The position numbers were made by a program, and so were the translations under genes. A DNA stretch of 64,000 bases. Origin: Haloarcula argentinensis DSM 12282 (GTDB lineage Archaea > Halobacteriota > Halobacteria > Halobacteriales > Haloarculaceae). Positions 35,384-43,270 of this stretch are shown piece after piece (positions within the stretch are counted from its first letter, which is position 1; each line of letters opens with the position of its first letter). The notes under the pieces are model-generated. The model saw nothing but the letters and a program-made list of their open reading frames with translations, did not search any database and was not told the DNA's origin. The DNA is taken from NCBI GenBank assembly GCA_000336895.1, contig AOLX01000014.1:222581-286580 (forward strand), written 5' to 3'.

Positions 35384-35587
35384 ATGAGTAGCCACCTCGC
35401 GATGCTGTACTGGAGCGGGATGCTCGTGCTGTTTTTCTTCTGGGCGTACGGTATCGTGTCGTTCGTCCTCGATCTGAAGAACAAAATCGTCCCCGGCATC
35501 ATCCAGTATCGGCGTGGTCGACGCCGAGAGAAGGCGAAACAGGAACAGGAAGAGGAACGTGAAGAGCGTGAACAGCAGTTGTATTAA
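35384..35587 (+). CDS. Small single-helix membrane protein of the sugar ABC operon
   Basis: 67 residues. One strong hydrophobic helix (about 7-30, LYWSGMLVLFFFWAYGIVSF) is followed by a basic stretch (YRRGRRREKAK) and an acidic/Gln coiled coil (QEQEEEREEREQQ) in the cytoplasm. It starts 1 nt after the ATPase stop and ends 25 nt before the oxidoreductase gene, so it is within the operon. I know no function. A role as a small accessory subunit of the transporter is a guess from position. Confidence 0.8.
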   Translation: MSSHLAMLYWSGMLVLFFFWAYGIVSFVLDLKNKIVPGIIQYRRGRRREKAKQEQEEEREEREQQLY

Positions 35588-35612
35588 TTCAATTCGGTGA
35601 TAACTTTTACCA

Positions 35613-36689
35613 ATGACTGAGACCGTTCGGATAGGCATCATCGGACTGGGGAACATCGCGGACATTCACTGTACTAACCTCCAGCAGCTCGACCAGCCGG
35701 TCTCGATAGCGGCGGGCGTCGACGTCGATGCCGATGCGCGCCGCCGGTTTGCCGAAACGTACGATGCGGCAGTGTACGAGGAAGCCGCGGCGATGTTTGA
35801 GACGGTGGATGCCGTGCTGGTGACGACGCCGAACAGATACCACGAGCAGTACGTCGTCGCGGCGCTTGAGGCGGGGCTGGACGTACTCGTCGAGAAGCCG
35901 CTGGCGCACACGCTCGAAAGCGCCGAACGGATCGCTACGGCTGCCGAAGCGGCCGACGGGTTCTGTATGGTCGGCTTCCACAAGCGGTTCGCCGATCCGG
36001 TCAAGACGTTGGTGGGCTACCGCGACGCGGGTGATATGGGCGAGATATCTCATATCGAAGCGAACTACATCAGGCGTCGCGGCGTTCCCGGCCGCGGGTC
36101 GTGGTTCACGTGTAGCGACGTGGCGGGCGGCGGGTCGCTCATCGATATCGGGGCCCACGCTATCGACCTGGCGCTACACGTTGCTGGCCATCCGGACGTC
36201 GCCGAGGTGTCGGGTGACACCCGCGCTCAGTTCGGCGTCGACGAAGAGTACGCCTACGTCGAGATGTGGGGCGAAGATCAGGGCGCAGCCGAGTTCAGCG
36301 TCGACGATTCGGCGAGTGCCTTCATCCGCTGTGATGACGGTACGACGATATCCCTAGAGGTCGCGTGGGCGACGAACCGGCCGGACAGTCAGGAGTACTA
36401 CGTCCGCGGCACCGGTGCGGGTGCGAAACTCGACCTCGCGGACCAGTCACTGACGATGCTCGAAACGGCCGACATCGGTCGGATGCACCACCGAACGACC
36501 GACATCGAGACGCAACGATCGGACCCGCAACGAAAGGAGCAGTCACGGTTCGTCTCGGCGGTCCGAGACGGGACGCCGCCGTCGGTGAACACCGTCGAGC
36601 AGGCGCTACGGGTCCAGCGCGTGATGGACGGAATCTACCGCTCCAGCGAAACTGGTGCGGCCGTCAGCATCGGTAGGACAGAGACCTGA
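35613..36689 (+). CDS. Gfo/Idh/MocA family oxidoreductase
   Basis: 358 residues. The N-terminal Rossmann fold starts GIIGLGNIADIHCTNLQ, followed by VTTPNRYHEQYVVAALEAG and the conserved EKPLAHTLESAERI (the Lys is catalytic). The C-terminal domain has FHKRF and GGGSLIDIGAHAIDLALHV (Asp/His of the active site). The family oxidises or reduces sugars and polyols with NAD(P). Its place after the sugar transporter and before glucose dehydrogenase points to a sugar substrate; which one cannot be read. Confidence 0.92.
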   Translation: MTETVRIGIIGLGNIADIHCTNLQQLDQPVSIAAGVDVDADARRRFAETYDAAVYEEAAAMFETVDAVLVTTPNRYHEQYVVAALEAGLDVLVEKPLAHTLESAERIATAAEAADGFCMVGFHKRFADPVKTLVGYRDAGDMGEISHIEANYIRRRGVPGRGSWFTCSDVAGGGSLIDIGAHAIDLALHVAGHPDVAEVSGDTRAQFGVDEEYAYVEMWGEDQGAAEFSVDDSASAFIRCDDGTTISLEVAWATNRPDSQEYYVRGTGAGAKLDLADQSLTMLETADIGRMHHRTTDIETQRSDPQRKEQSRFVSAVRDGTPPSVNTVEQALRVQRVMDGIYRSSETGAAVSIGRTET

Positions 36690-36729
36690 AGAAAGACTTA
36701 ATCCCCAGTGTTCTCACTCTCTGCCTGGC

Positions 36730-37794
36730 ATGAAAGTGATTGGTGTTACGCGGGACGACGACGGCCCACAGCTCCTAGAGCGGGAGCGACCGTCGCCTGA
36801 TCCGGGCGAGGCACTCGTCCGGACGCTCCGCGTTGGTGTTGACGGCACAGACCACGAAGTCCTGAACGGGTCCCACGGCGGGTTCCCCGACGGGGCAGAC
36901 CACATGGTTCTCGGACACGAGGCGGTCGGCGTCGTCGAAGAGCCCAATGGCACGGGGCTTGAGGCGGGGCAGGTCGTCGTCCCGACCGTCCGACGGAAAC
37001 CGAACGGTGAAACGAACGAGTACTTCCGCCGGGGTGAACCCGACATGGCACCTGACGGCGAGTACACCGAACGCGGCATCGTCGGCGACCACGGCTTCAT
37101 GGCCGAGTACTTCACCTCGCCGGCGGACTTCCTCGTACCCGTCCCCGAGTCGGTCGCGGAGTACGGCTTCCTCGTCGAGCCGCTCTCGATCACCGAGAAG
37201 GCCAACGAGCACGCCTACGCGACGCGGGAACCGTTCGACTGGCGACCGGAAGCCGCCTGCGTGCTCGGCAACGGCTCGCTCGGTCTGCTGACACTGTGGA
37301 TGCTTGAACAGGAGTACGACCGCACCTACTGTGTCGGTCGGCGGGACCGACCCGATCCGACGGTCGACATCATCGATGAGATCGGGAGCACGTACGTCGA
37401 TTCCCGCGAGACGCCGGTGGACGAACTCCCGGATGCCTACGAGGCGATGGACTACATCTACGAGGCGACCGGGTTCGCCCCCCACGCGTTCCAGACGGTC
37501 AAGGCGCTCGACCAGAACGGGGTCGGCGTGTTGCTCGGCATCCCGGAGCCGTGGGAGTTTGAAGTCGATGGCGGTTCGCTCCACAACGAAATCGTCCTGC
37601 ACAACAAGTGTCTCATCGGCACGGTCAACTCGCACGTCTCGCACTTCGAGGACGCCGTCGAGACGTTACAGGAGCTTCCGGAATGGTTGCTTGATGATCT
37701 GATCACGACGGTTACCGACCCGGAGCACGTCGAGGCGGCCTTCGAGGATGGGGACGATCAAATAAAGGCAGTCGTCGAGTTCGATTCGCTGTAA
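36730..37794 (+). CDS. gdh: Glucose 1-dehydrogenase, haloarchaeal Asp-zinc type
   Basis: 354 residues from the ATG at 36730, 40 nt after the oxidoreductase; an upstream in-frame extension overlaps that gene and is unlikely. Medium-chain dehydrogenase. Asp38 in RVGVDGTDHEV, His63/Glu64 in VLGHEA, and Glu150 in FLVEPLSITEKA match the zinc site known from Haloferax mediterranei Gdh, where Asp replaces the usual Cys. The nucleotide-binding loop is LGNGSLGLLTL, with GRRDRPDPT selecting NADP. It starts the semi-phosphorylative Entner-Doudoroff route. A hairpin terminator follows. Confidence 0.94.
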   Translation: MKVIGVTRDDDGPQLLERERPSPDPGEALVRTLRVGVDGTDHEVLNGSHGGFPDGADHMVLGHEAVGVVEEPNGTGLEAGQVVVPTVRRKPNGETNEYFRRGEPDMAPDGEYTERGIVGDHGFMAEYFTSPADFLVPVPESVAEYGFLVEPLSITEKANEHAYATREPFDWRPEAACVLGNGSLGLLTLWMLEQEYDRTYCVGRRDRPDPTVDIIDEIGSTYVDSRETPVDELPDAYEAMDYIYEATGFAPHAFQTVKALDQNGVGVLLGIPEPWEFEVDGGSLHNEIVLHNKCLIGTVNSHVSHFEDAVETLQELPEWLLDDLITTVTDPEHVEAAFEDGDDQIKAVVEFDSL

Positions 37795-37797
37795 CTC

Positions 37798-37825
37798 CTC
37801 GGGCCGAACCGCGCCCGAGCTTTTT
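37798..37825 (+). terminator. Intrinsic-type terminator after gdh
   Basis: A perfect 7-bp stem CTCGGGC/GCCCGAG with an 8-nt loop is followed by CTTTTT. It starts 4 nt after the gdh stop codon and probably ends the sugar operon. Confidence 0.6.
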
Positions 37826-38070
37826 CGTCGCAGTATGGTCTGGATAGCCCCCATCTATAAGCGGATCTGTCGGTCACATGTAAGCTAACAGATGTAAGGT
37901 AGTGGGGTATTTACTCACATACGATTAATTTGTTTTACCGCTCAAACACGAAAAATCACGTAATATAGATGATTTACCGGGATCGACCCGAATGTCAAAT
38001 GGTGACTTTCGCTATACAGAAGTATTAAGTGCGAATCTTCAATAAGGAATTATGAGGTATTGGTGCAACC

Positions 38071-39447
38071 ATGACTGACGACAATTCAAATAAACGGTTG
38101 ACGCGGCGTAACGCTCTTCGGATTGCTGGCGCAGCAGGTGCGGCCTCGCTGGCTGGCTGCGGTGGGAGTGACGGTGGTGACGGCAGCAGCGGCGACGGCA
38201 GCAGCGGTGACGGTAGTGACGGCAGCAGTGGCGACGGCAGCAGCGGTGACGAAAGTACTGACAGCGGAACACAGTACAGCACACTTGAGGTCGCCCACTG
38301 GTGGGGTGAAGGCGACGGACTGGAAGCGATTCAGTCCGTCATGGATGCCTTCAAAGAGCAACACCCGGACGTTCCGTTCGACGAGAACCTCATCGCCGGC
38401 GGTGCAGGTGACAACCTGCAGGCGAACATCCGGACACGGGTGCAGAACGGCAACCACCCGAGTACGTGGCAGGCCTGGCCCGGAAACAATCTGCTTCCGT
38501 TCACCGATGCGAACCTGCTGAAGGACATCGGCGACTCCGTGTGGTCGGAGAACAGCATGGAGGACGCGTACCTCCAGGGTGTCAAGGACGCGGCCCAGCC
38601 CGCCGGGAACTACGTGACGGTCCCGCTCAACATCCACCGGATCAACAACCTCTTCTACAACGTCGAGGTCGTCGAGGACGCCGGGGTCGACCCGATATCC
38701 CTCGAAACGCCGTCTGACCTCGTCGACGCGCTGTCGACGGTGAACGATGCCGGTTACACCGGAATGGCACATCAGACTGGGTCGCCGTGGTCCAGCTTCC
38801 AGATGTTCGCGACGGTCCTTCTGGGCGAAACGGACGCCGAGACCTACAGCGCCATCTTCGTCGACGGCGAAGTCGACGCCAACAGCGACGCGCTGGAGTC
38901 GGCAGTCGAGACCACGCAGTCCTATCTCGACTACATCCCGAGCGACGCCGGTTCAATTTCCTGGACCGAGGCCAACAATCAGGTCATCAACGGCGAAGCG
39001 GCGTTCCTCCACCAGGGTGACTGGGCGGCCGGAACGTACATCACGAACGACCTCACCTACGGCGAGGAGTGGGACCACGTGACGTTCCCGGGCACCGACG
39101 GCTACTACGCGCTGAACATGGACTCGTTCCCGTATCCCGTCAACAACCCGTCCCCGGAAGCGACCACGCTGTGGTGCCAGTTCGTCGGGACGACGGAGGC
39201 ACAGGAGATCTTCAACCCGAAGAAGGGGTCGATTCCGCCGCGGACTGACGTGAACACCGATCCGTTCAACGACTTCTCCAAGGATCAGATAGAGGACTTC
39301 CAGAACAGCGATGCCCAGCCGCCGTCCGTCGCACACGGCTTGGCCGCACCGCCGGCAGTCAAGTCCTCGCTCGAATCCGCTATCTCATCGCTGAACTCCG
39401 GCGCTTCGGCCGCGGACGTCGTCTCCCAGATCTCCAACGCCTACTAA
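38071..39447 (+). CDS. Second sugar-binding Tat lipoprotein (glucose-binding type), no adjacent permease
   Basis: 458 residues. A Tat signal (TRRNALRIAGAAG), lipobox SLAGC and a long Gly/Ser/Asp repeat linker precede a COG1653 fold. The motifs VAHWWGEGDGLEAIQSV, GGAGDNLQANIRTRV and YVTVPLNIHRINNLFYN resemble glucose/mannose-binding proteins such as that of Thermus. It is 276 nt after gdh, behind its own promoter (TATA-like AGTATTAAG at about 38022), and is followed by a TrmB regulator. No permease or ATPase adjoins it. Confidence 0.92.
   Translation: MTDDNSNKRLTRRNALRIAGAAGAASLAGCGGSDGGDGSSGDGSSGDGSDGSSGDGSSGDESTDSGTQYSTLEVAHWWGEGDGLEAIQSVMDAFKEQHPDVPFDENLIAGGAGDNLQANIRTRVQNGNHPSTWQAWPGNNLLPFTDANLLKDIGDSVWSENSMEDAYLQGVKDAAQPAGNYVTVPLNIHRINNLFYNVEVVEDAGVDPISLETPSDLVDALSTVNDAGYTGMAHQTGSPWSSFQMFATVLLGETDAETYSAIFVDGEVDANSDALESAVETTQSYLDYIPSDAGSISWTEANNQVINGEAAFLHQGDWAAGTYITNDLTYGEEWDHVTFPGTDGYYALNMDSFPYPVNNPSPEATTLWCQFVGTTEAQEIFNPKKGSIPPRTDVNTDPFNDFSKDQIEDFQNSDAQPPSVAHGLAAPPAVKSSLESAISSLNSGASAADVVSQISNAY
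38167..38255 (+). repeat. Coding GGCGACGGCAGCA-type tandem repeats
   Basis: Degenerate 12- to 15-nt units encode the GDGSSGDGSSGDGSD linker between lipid anchor and binding domain of the second sugar-binding protein. It is low-complexity coding sequence, not a regulatory array. Confidence 0.7.
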
Positions 39448-39626
39448 CACCGCACCGACAGCGCACAGTCTTTTGCCGTAGCGACTCGGGCAACCGGAGT
39501 CCGCAGAGGTAGGCAGCCGCTGTGACGAGCCAACGATCAGTAGCCGATACTCATCTGACTGATCCTGAAACTGTCTGCTGAAGAGAGTGCCGAAGTTCTT
39601 AGTACTCGACTCGCAAACGCCCCACT

Positions 39627-40679
39627 ATGTCTAGTGACGACTTGGAAGCATCGCTCGAACAGGTGATTGCGCGGTTCAATCTCGGCGAGTACGAGATTTC
39701 AGCCTACCTGGCCGTGCTACAACACGGTGAGCTGACAGCGTCGGAAATCTCGGAGAACACGGACATTCCACAGCCGCGGGTGTACGATACGGTCCGGAGC
39801 CTCAGCGACGTCGGTCTGGTCGAACTCAAGGAGTCCCGGCCGATGAAGGTCCTAGCCATCGATCCTCGAGAAGCTTTCGAGGGGATTCAGGACTCGCTCG
39901 ACGACCTCGTCGACGACCTGTCCTCGCGCTACACGGCACCCGCACGGGAGCCCGAGGCTGTCTCGCTCGTCAAATCCCGACCGACGATACTCCGGTATCT
40001 CGAAGACATCATCGAGACGGCCGAGTACGAACTGACGCTATCCTTGACGCCGGCCCTGCTAGAGCGGTTCGAAGACAGGCTTGCAAGCCGGAAGCAGTCC
40101 GGCATCGCGATCGAGATTCTCATTTCGCCGAGCGTGGACACTCCCGACCCGGCGCGGTTCGATTACGAATCCATCGCGACCACGGTGAAGGCCCGCCGCG
40201 GTATCACGACACCGGTCGTGGCCGTCGCAGACGGGAACTACTCGATGTACGCCACCCGCGAGAGCGTCCGCGGTGACACGGACCGGTACGGCGTCATCTT
40301 CAACCGGTCGGAACTCGGGTTTCTGGTGTCCGGGTTCCTCAACACGGTGCTGTGGACGACTGCCGAAACGATTGCTAGCGACGGCGAAGGACTGCCGTTC
40401 CCACGCCGCTATGGGACGATCAGGCGCTGTATCTCTGATCTGGTGACGCTGGACGGGGAGTTCTACGCAACTATAGAGGGCCGGGACGTCGAAACGGGCG
40501 ACCACCGGGTCGTCGAAGGCAAAGTGGACCAGGCGTCGTTCAGTTCGAACCGCGAGGTCGCGACGCTGGTCGTCGAAACGGCCGATGGGCCGGTTGAGGT
40601 CGGTGGACAAGTCGCTGCGTTCGAGGATATCGAAGCGTACGAGATTCGGATCGGGACGGACGAACCGCCCGAGAACTGA
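39627..40679 (+). CDS. TrmB family regulator (second copy)
   Basis: 350 residues with the same architecture as the regulator at 29.3 kb: winged helix (about 13-75: FNLGEYEISAYLAVLQHGELTASEI in pieces, then IPQPRVYDTVRSL), coiled linker, and C-terminal sugar-binding domain (ILISPSVDTPDP, GVIFNRSELGFLVSG). It sits 180 nt after the second sugar-binding protein and probably controls it. The two TrmB proteins are clearly paralogous but diverged, which suggests different effectors. Confidence 0.92.
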   Translation: MSSDDLEASLEQVIARFNLGEYEISAYLAVLQHGELTASEISENTDIPQPRVYDTVRSLSDVGLVELKESRPMKVLAIDPREAFEGIQDSLDDLVDDLSSRYTAPAREPEAVSLVKSRPTILRYLEDIIETAEYELTLSLTPALLERFEDRLASRKQSGIAIEILISPSVDTPDPARFDYESIATTVKARRGITTPVVAVADGNYSMYATRESVRGDTDRYGVIFNRSELGFLVSGFLNTVLWTTAETIASDGEGLPFPRRYGTIRRCISDLVTLDGEFYATIEGRDVETGDHRVVEGKVDQASFSSNREVATLVVETADGPVEVGGQVAAFEDIEAYEIRIGTDEPPEN

Positions 40680-41109
40680 TTATACCGTCACCACTGCTGT
40701 TTCTCGCGCTGGCTCCCCGATTGTAGACGGTCAATACAGAAGCGAGAGACAACAGTCGATAACAAGCGAGTGCGGCCGAACGAGTCGACAGCGGAGACAA
40801 TGAGCACCGTGGGTGGGCAACCCACGGTGATTGCATGACCCTTCGGGCTGGCGAAGTATGTCAGAGGCACGATATCGCCGGGCCCGAACGTGGCAATTCC
40901 ACGAGACCAACGTGCTCCATTGCGTTCAGCGGGGACGTGGTCGTACGTGGACAGCAACAGTGTCTGCGTCGTGAGCGGTAAAAAAGATGGGCACATTGGC
41001 TGCAATAATATCCAGTGCCCGAGAGAATAGTGTCCCAGCCGAAGAAGATTCCATTACAAATGGAAACTGATATGTATGAAAAATATGATCTACAGTGTAT
41101 GGGGACAGT
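40680..41109. other. Hairpin-rich intergenic region without a gene
   Basis: 430 nt with no credible ORF. It holds successive stems: 40693-40707 with 40742-40756 (13 of 15 paired), a perfect 10-bp stem CACCGTGGGT/ACCCACGGTG at 40805-40829, CTTCG/CGAAG inside TGAC/GTCA at 40836-40863, CGTGG/CCACG at 40889-40903, and TTCCAT/ATGGAA at 41049-41065. It could be a structured RNA or the relic of an IS200/IS605-type element; no transposase remnant is recognisable. Confidence 0.5.
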
Positions 41110-41886
41110 ATGGGCGTAGAATCGCTTATTCAGTACGTTCGAACGTCGTCTGTCCGGACGGATATCATCGGCTCGCTGTGTCCCGGAGCCAAGGCCACCA
41201 ACGAACTGCTGTCAGCAGTCACCGCGAGCGAGTCAGCGATCTACGATGCACTTTCGAACCTCGAAGGCCGCGGTCTGGTCACCTCGATGGATGACGGGTG
41301 GCAACTTACCGGCACCGGCCGTCTGGTCGCGGATACGATTCACCGCCAGCAGCGCCTGGAGGAACTCTTCGCTGTGGCCCCCCAGTACTGGGAGTCCCAC
41401 GACACGTCAGTGCTGCCACAGCCGTTCCGGTGTCGCCTGCCCGAACTCGACGAGTACACAATCATTCGTGGCACACAGACCGATATCAACCGCCCCGTCC
41501 GCGAAGTTGTCACCCGCGTCGAGAACGTCTCGAACTGCGACGCTGTTTCGCCCGTCTACCACCCCGAATACGAGGCGGCTATGCCCGACAACGCCGATTC
41601 GAGGCTGATCGTAAGCTGTGCTGTCGTCGACGAGATGCTCGGCAAGGAGTCCGTCTCACTGGATACGGCTCGATACGAGGAGACGATCGTCCGTGTCACG
41701 CCGGTCCCGTACGCACTCGCCGTCGCCGACGACTGGATGATCCTGACGCTTCCAGAACTCGACGGGGCCTGGCCATCAGCGAAGATTATATCCGAAGCGG
41801 ACAGCGCCATTTTATGGGCGAGAGACCTGTTTACGCATCTCTGGGAAGATGCCACCCCGATAGAGACGTATCTCGCCGACCACTGA
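41110..41886 (+). CDS. Winged-helix transcriptional regulator (haloarchaeal HTH type)
   Basis: 258 residues from the ATG at 41110; an ATG at 41095 is also possible. The N-terminal winged helix spans about 1-70: SLIQYVRTSSVRTDIIGSL, then TNELLSAVTASESAIYDALSNLEGRGLV in pieces. The C-terminal domain (about 95-258) has the pattern seen in haloarchaeal regulators with a DUF1724-like effector domain (RLPELDEYTIIRGTQTDI, ILTLPELDGAW). The target is unknown. It is followed by a GT2 gene 50 nt downstream on the same strand. Confidence 0.83.
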   Translation: MGVESLIQYVRTSSVRTDIIGSLCPGAKATNELLSAVTASESAIYDALSNLEGRGLVTSMDDGWQLTGTGRLVADTIHRQQRLEELFAVAPQYWESHDTSVLPQPFRCRLPELDEYTIIRGTQTDINRPVREVVTRVENVSNCDAVSPVYHPEYEAAMPDNADSRLIVSCAVVDEMLGKESVSLDTARYEETIVRVTPVPYALAVADDWMILTLPELDGAWPSAKIISEADSAILWARDLFTHLWEDATPIETYLADH

Positions 41887-41902
41887 TTTTGGCAAACCTA
41901 AA
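41887..41902. promoter_or_regulatory. Iron-box-like site TTTTGG-CAAA-CCTAAA
   Basis: One mismatch from the TTTAGG-N4-CCTAAA boxes found downstream. It lies immediately after the HTH stop and 34 nt before the GT2 gene at 41936. It is weaker evidence than the perfect boxes. Confidence 0.35.
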
Positions 41903-41935
41903 CATTCAAGAACCGTGGGTTCTGACGGACGAGCA

Positions 41936-42649
41936 ATGGCTATTCAGGGCACGCGGACCGAAGAACCGGGCGGCTACACGTTCGACGACCTCGCGGTCGT
42001 CATGGGGACGTACAACGAAGAAGAAGCGATCGGCACCGTTCTCGACGATATCGCGACAGTGACTGACGGCCGCGCAGAAGTCGTCTGTGTCGATGGGTCC
42101 AGTGACCGGACACCGGAGATCGCCCGCGACCACGGTGCGACAGTCGTCGAACAGGAACCACAGGGGTACGGCGTGGCGGTCCGCGAAGCCGTGTTGACAC
42201 CGGATCGCCCGGTCGTCGTCACGACAGACTGTGACGACACGTATCCGATGGAACGTCTGCCCGACTTTCTGGCGGAGATAAACGACGGGGCCGATGTCGT
42301 CAGCGGTGACCGGTTGTACTACGGGGCCGAACAGATGCCGGCGATGAACAAACTGGGGAACGAACTGTTCGCCCTACTCGCGAGTGTGCTCATGAGCAAG
42401 CGCGTCCACGACACGACCACCGGAATGCGCGCCTACCGCCGCGAGATACTCCAGAAGATCGTCTGGACCGAGAACACCGGGCTCTCGGCGGAACTGCTCA
42501 TGCGGCCGCTGATGCGCGGCTACGACGTGCGTGAGCGCCCAATCGAGTACGACGAGCGGAAAGGCGAGACGAAACTCGACCCGTTCTCCGGCGGGGCCGC
42601 CATCGCAAAGTCTATCGTTCGGGTTGCGCTGGAAGAGCGGTTCCGGTAA
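41936..42649 (+). CDS. Dolichyl-phosphate hexose transferase-like GT2
   Basis: 237 residues from the ATG at 41936. GT2 motifs: VVMGTYNEEEAIGTVLDDI, VVCVDGSSDRTPEIA, QGYGVAVREAV and the DXD-like TTDCDDTYPMERLP. LSAELLMRPLMRGYDVRERPIEY is a DPM1-type C-terminal motif. It lacks membrane helices. It is expected to charge dolichol phosphate with a hexose for surface glycosylation. It lies between a winged-helix regulator and the iron operon, with a weak iron-box-like site upstream. Confidence 0.88.
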   Translation: MAIQGTRTEEPGGYTFDDLAVVMGTYNEEEAIGTVLDDIATVTDGRAEVVCVDGSSDRTPEIARDHGATVVEQEPQGYGVAVREAVLTPDRPVVVTTDCDDTYPMERLPDFLAEINDGADVVSGDRLYYGAEQMPAMNKLGNELFALLASVLMSKRVHDTTTGMRAYRREILQKIVWTENTGLSAELLMRPLMRGYDVRERPIEYDERKGETKLDPFSGGAAIAKSIVRVALEERFR

Positions 42650-42679
42650 CCCAGCGAGAAATCGGCGACGGGAGCCGGC

Positions 42680-43261
42680 TCACCGGTCGCTCGGTGGCTG
42701 CTGGTAGCTACTCGTGCCGCCGGGGTAGCCCTGCGGGTTCTCGATACCGACAAGCTCGCCGCCGGTCGGCGAACTGTACAGCGCGAACAGGAGGTCGTTG
42801 ACGAGATAGTAGCGCACGCGGTGCCTTGGGTCGCCATGCGGGTTCGGATCGGCGACCTTGACGCCCATTCCCCGGAGCGTTTCTTCTTGGGTCGCAGCGT
42901 CTACCGCGACGAAGTTGCTGTTTTCCCATTCTCGTGTGTACGCGTCCAGATCTGCGACGGCTGCTGCCATGTCCGCTGCTCGCTCGGAGTCTGCCTCGAC
43001 GCGTCCGGCGACGTAGCTGTCGACAAACTCCTCTCTGCCCGCTACCTCGCTCGGATAGACGATAGCGGCGACGGCCCGGTACGTTTCCCGCTCGTGCTCG
43101 CCGAACTCCGATTCGGAACTGGCAGCGTCGGCCTCTGACTCGGCAGTATCGTCATCTCCCGACTCGTCCCAGGCGAGCGCCGCCGCGCCGCCGGCGACAG
43201 TGACACCTGCCGCGCCAAGTGCTTTCAGTGCGTCGCGTCTGGTAAGTTCGTACTCAGTCAT
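42680..43261 (-). CDS. Gluconate 2-dehydrogenase subunit 3-like protein (Tat signal)
   Basis: 193 residues. A Tat signal (LTRRDALKALGAAGV then a hydrophobic stretch) lacks a lipobox Cys. The mature part matches gluconate 2-dehydrogenase subunit 3: YRAVAAIVYPSEVAGREEFVDSYV in pieces, a central DLDAYTREWENSNF, and the C-terminal VRYYLVNDLLFALYSSPTGG and GIENPQGYPGG. In the known enzyme it escorts a large FAD (GMC-type) subunit, but no such gene adjoins it. It starts 9 nt after the GT39-like gene, as the last gene of the iron-transport operon. Confidence 0.88.
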   Translation of the reverse strand: MTEYELTRRDALKALGAAGVTVAGGAAALAWDESGDDDTAESEADAASSESEFGEHERETYRAVAAIVYPSEVAGREEFVDSYVAGRVEADSERAADMAAAVADLDAYTREWENSNFVAVDAATQEETLRGMGVKVADPNPHGDPRHRVRYYLVNDLLFALYSSPTGGELVGIENPQGYPGGTSSYQQPPSDR

Positions 43262-43270
43262 CGGTGAGTC

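Noticed and set aside
40688..41005. 105-residue minus-strand frame across the hairpin-rich intergenic region
   Set aside because: It reads through several perfect hairpins and shows no recognisable transposase or other domain.
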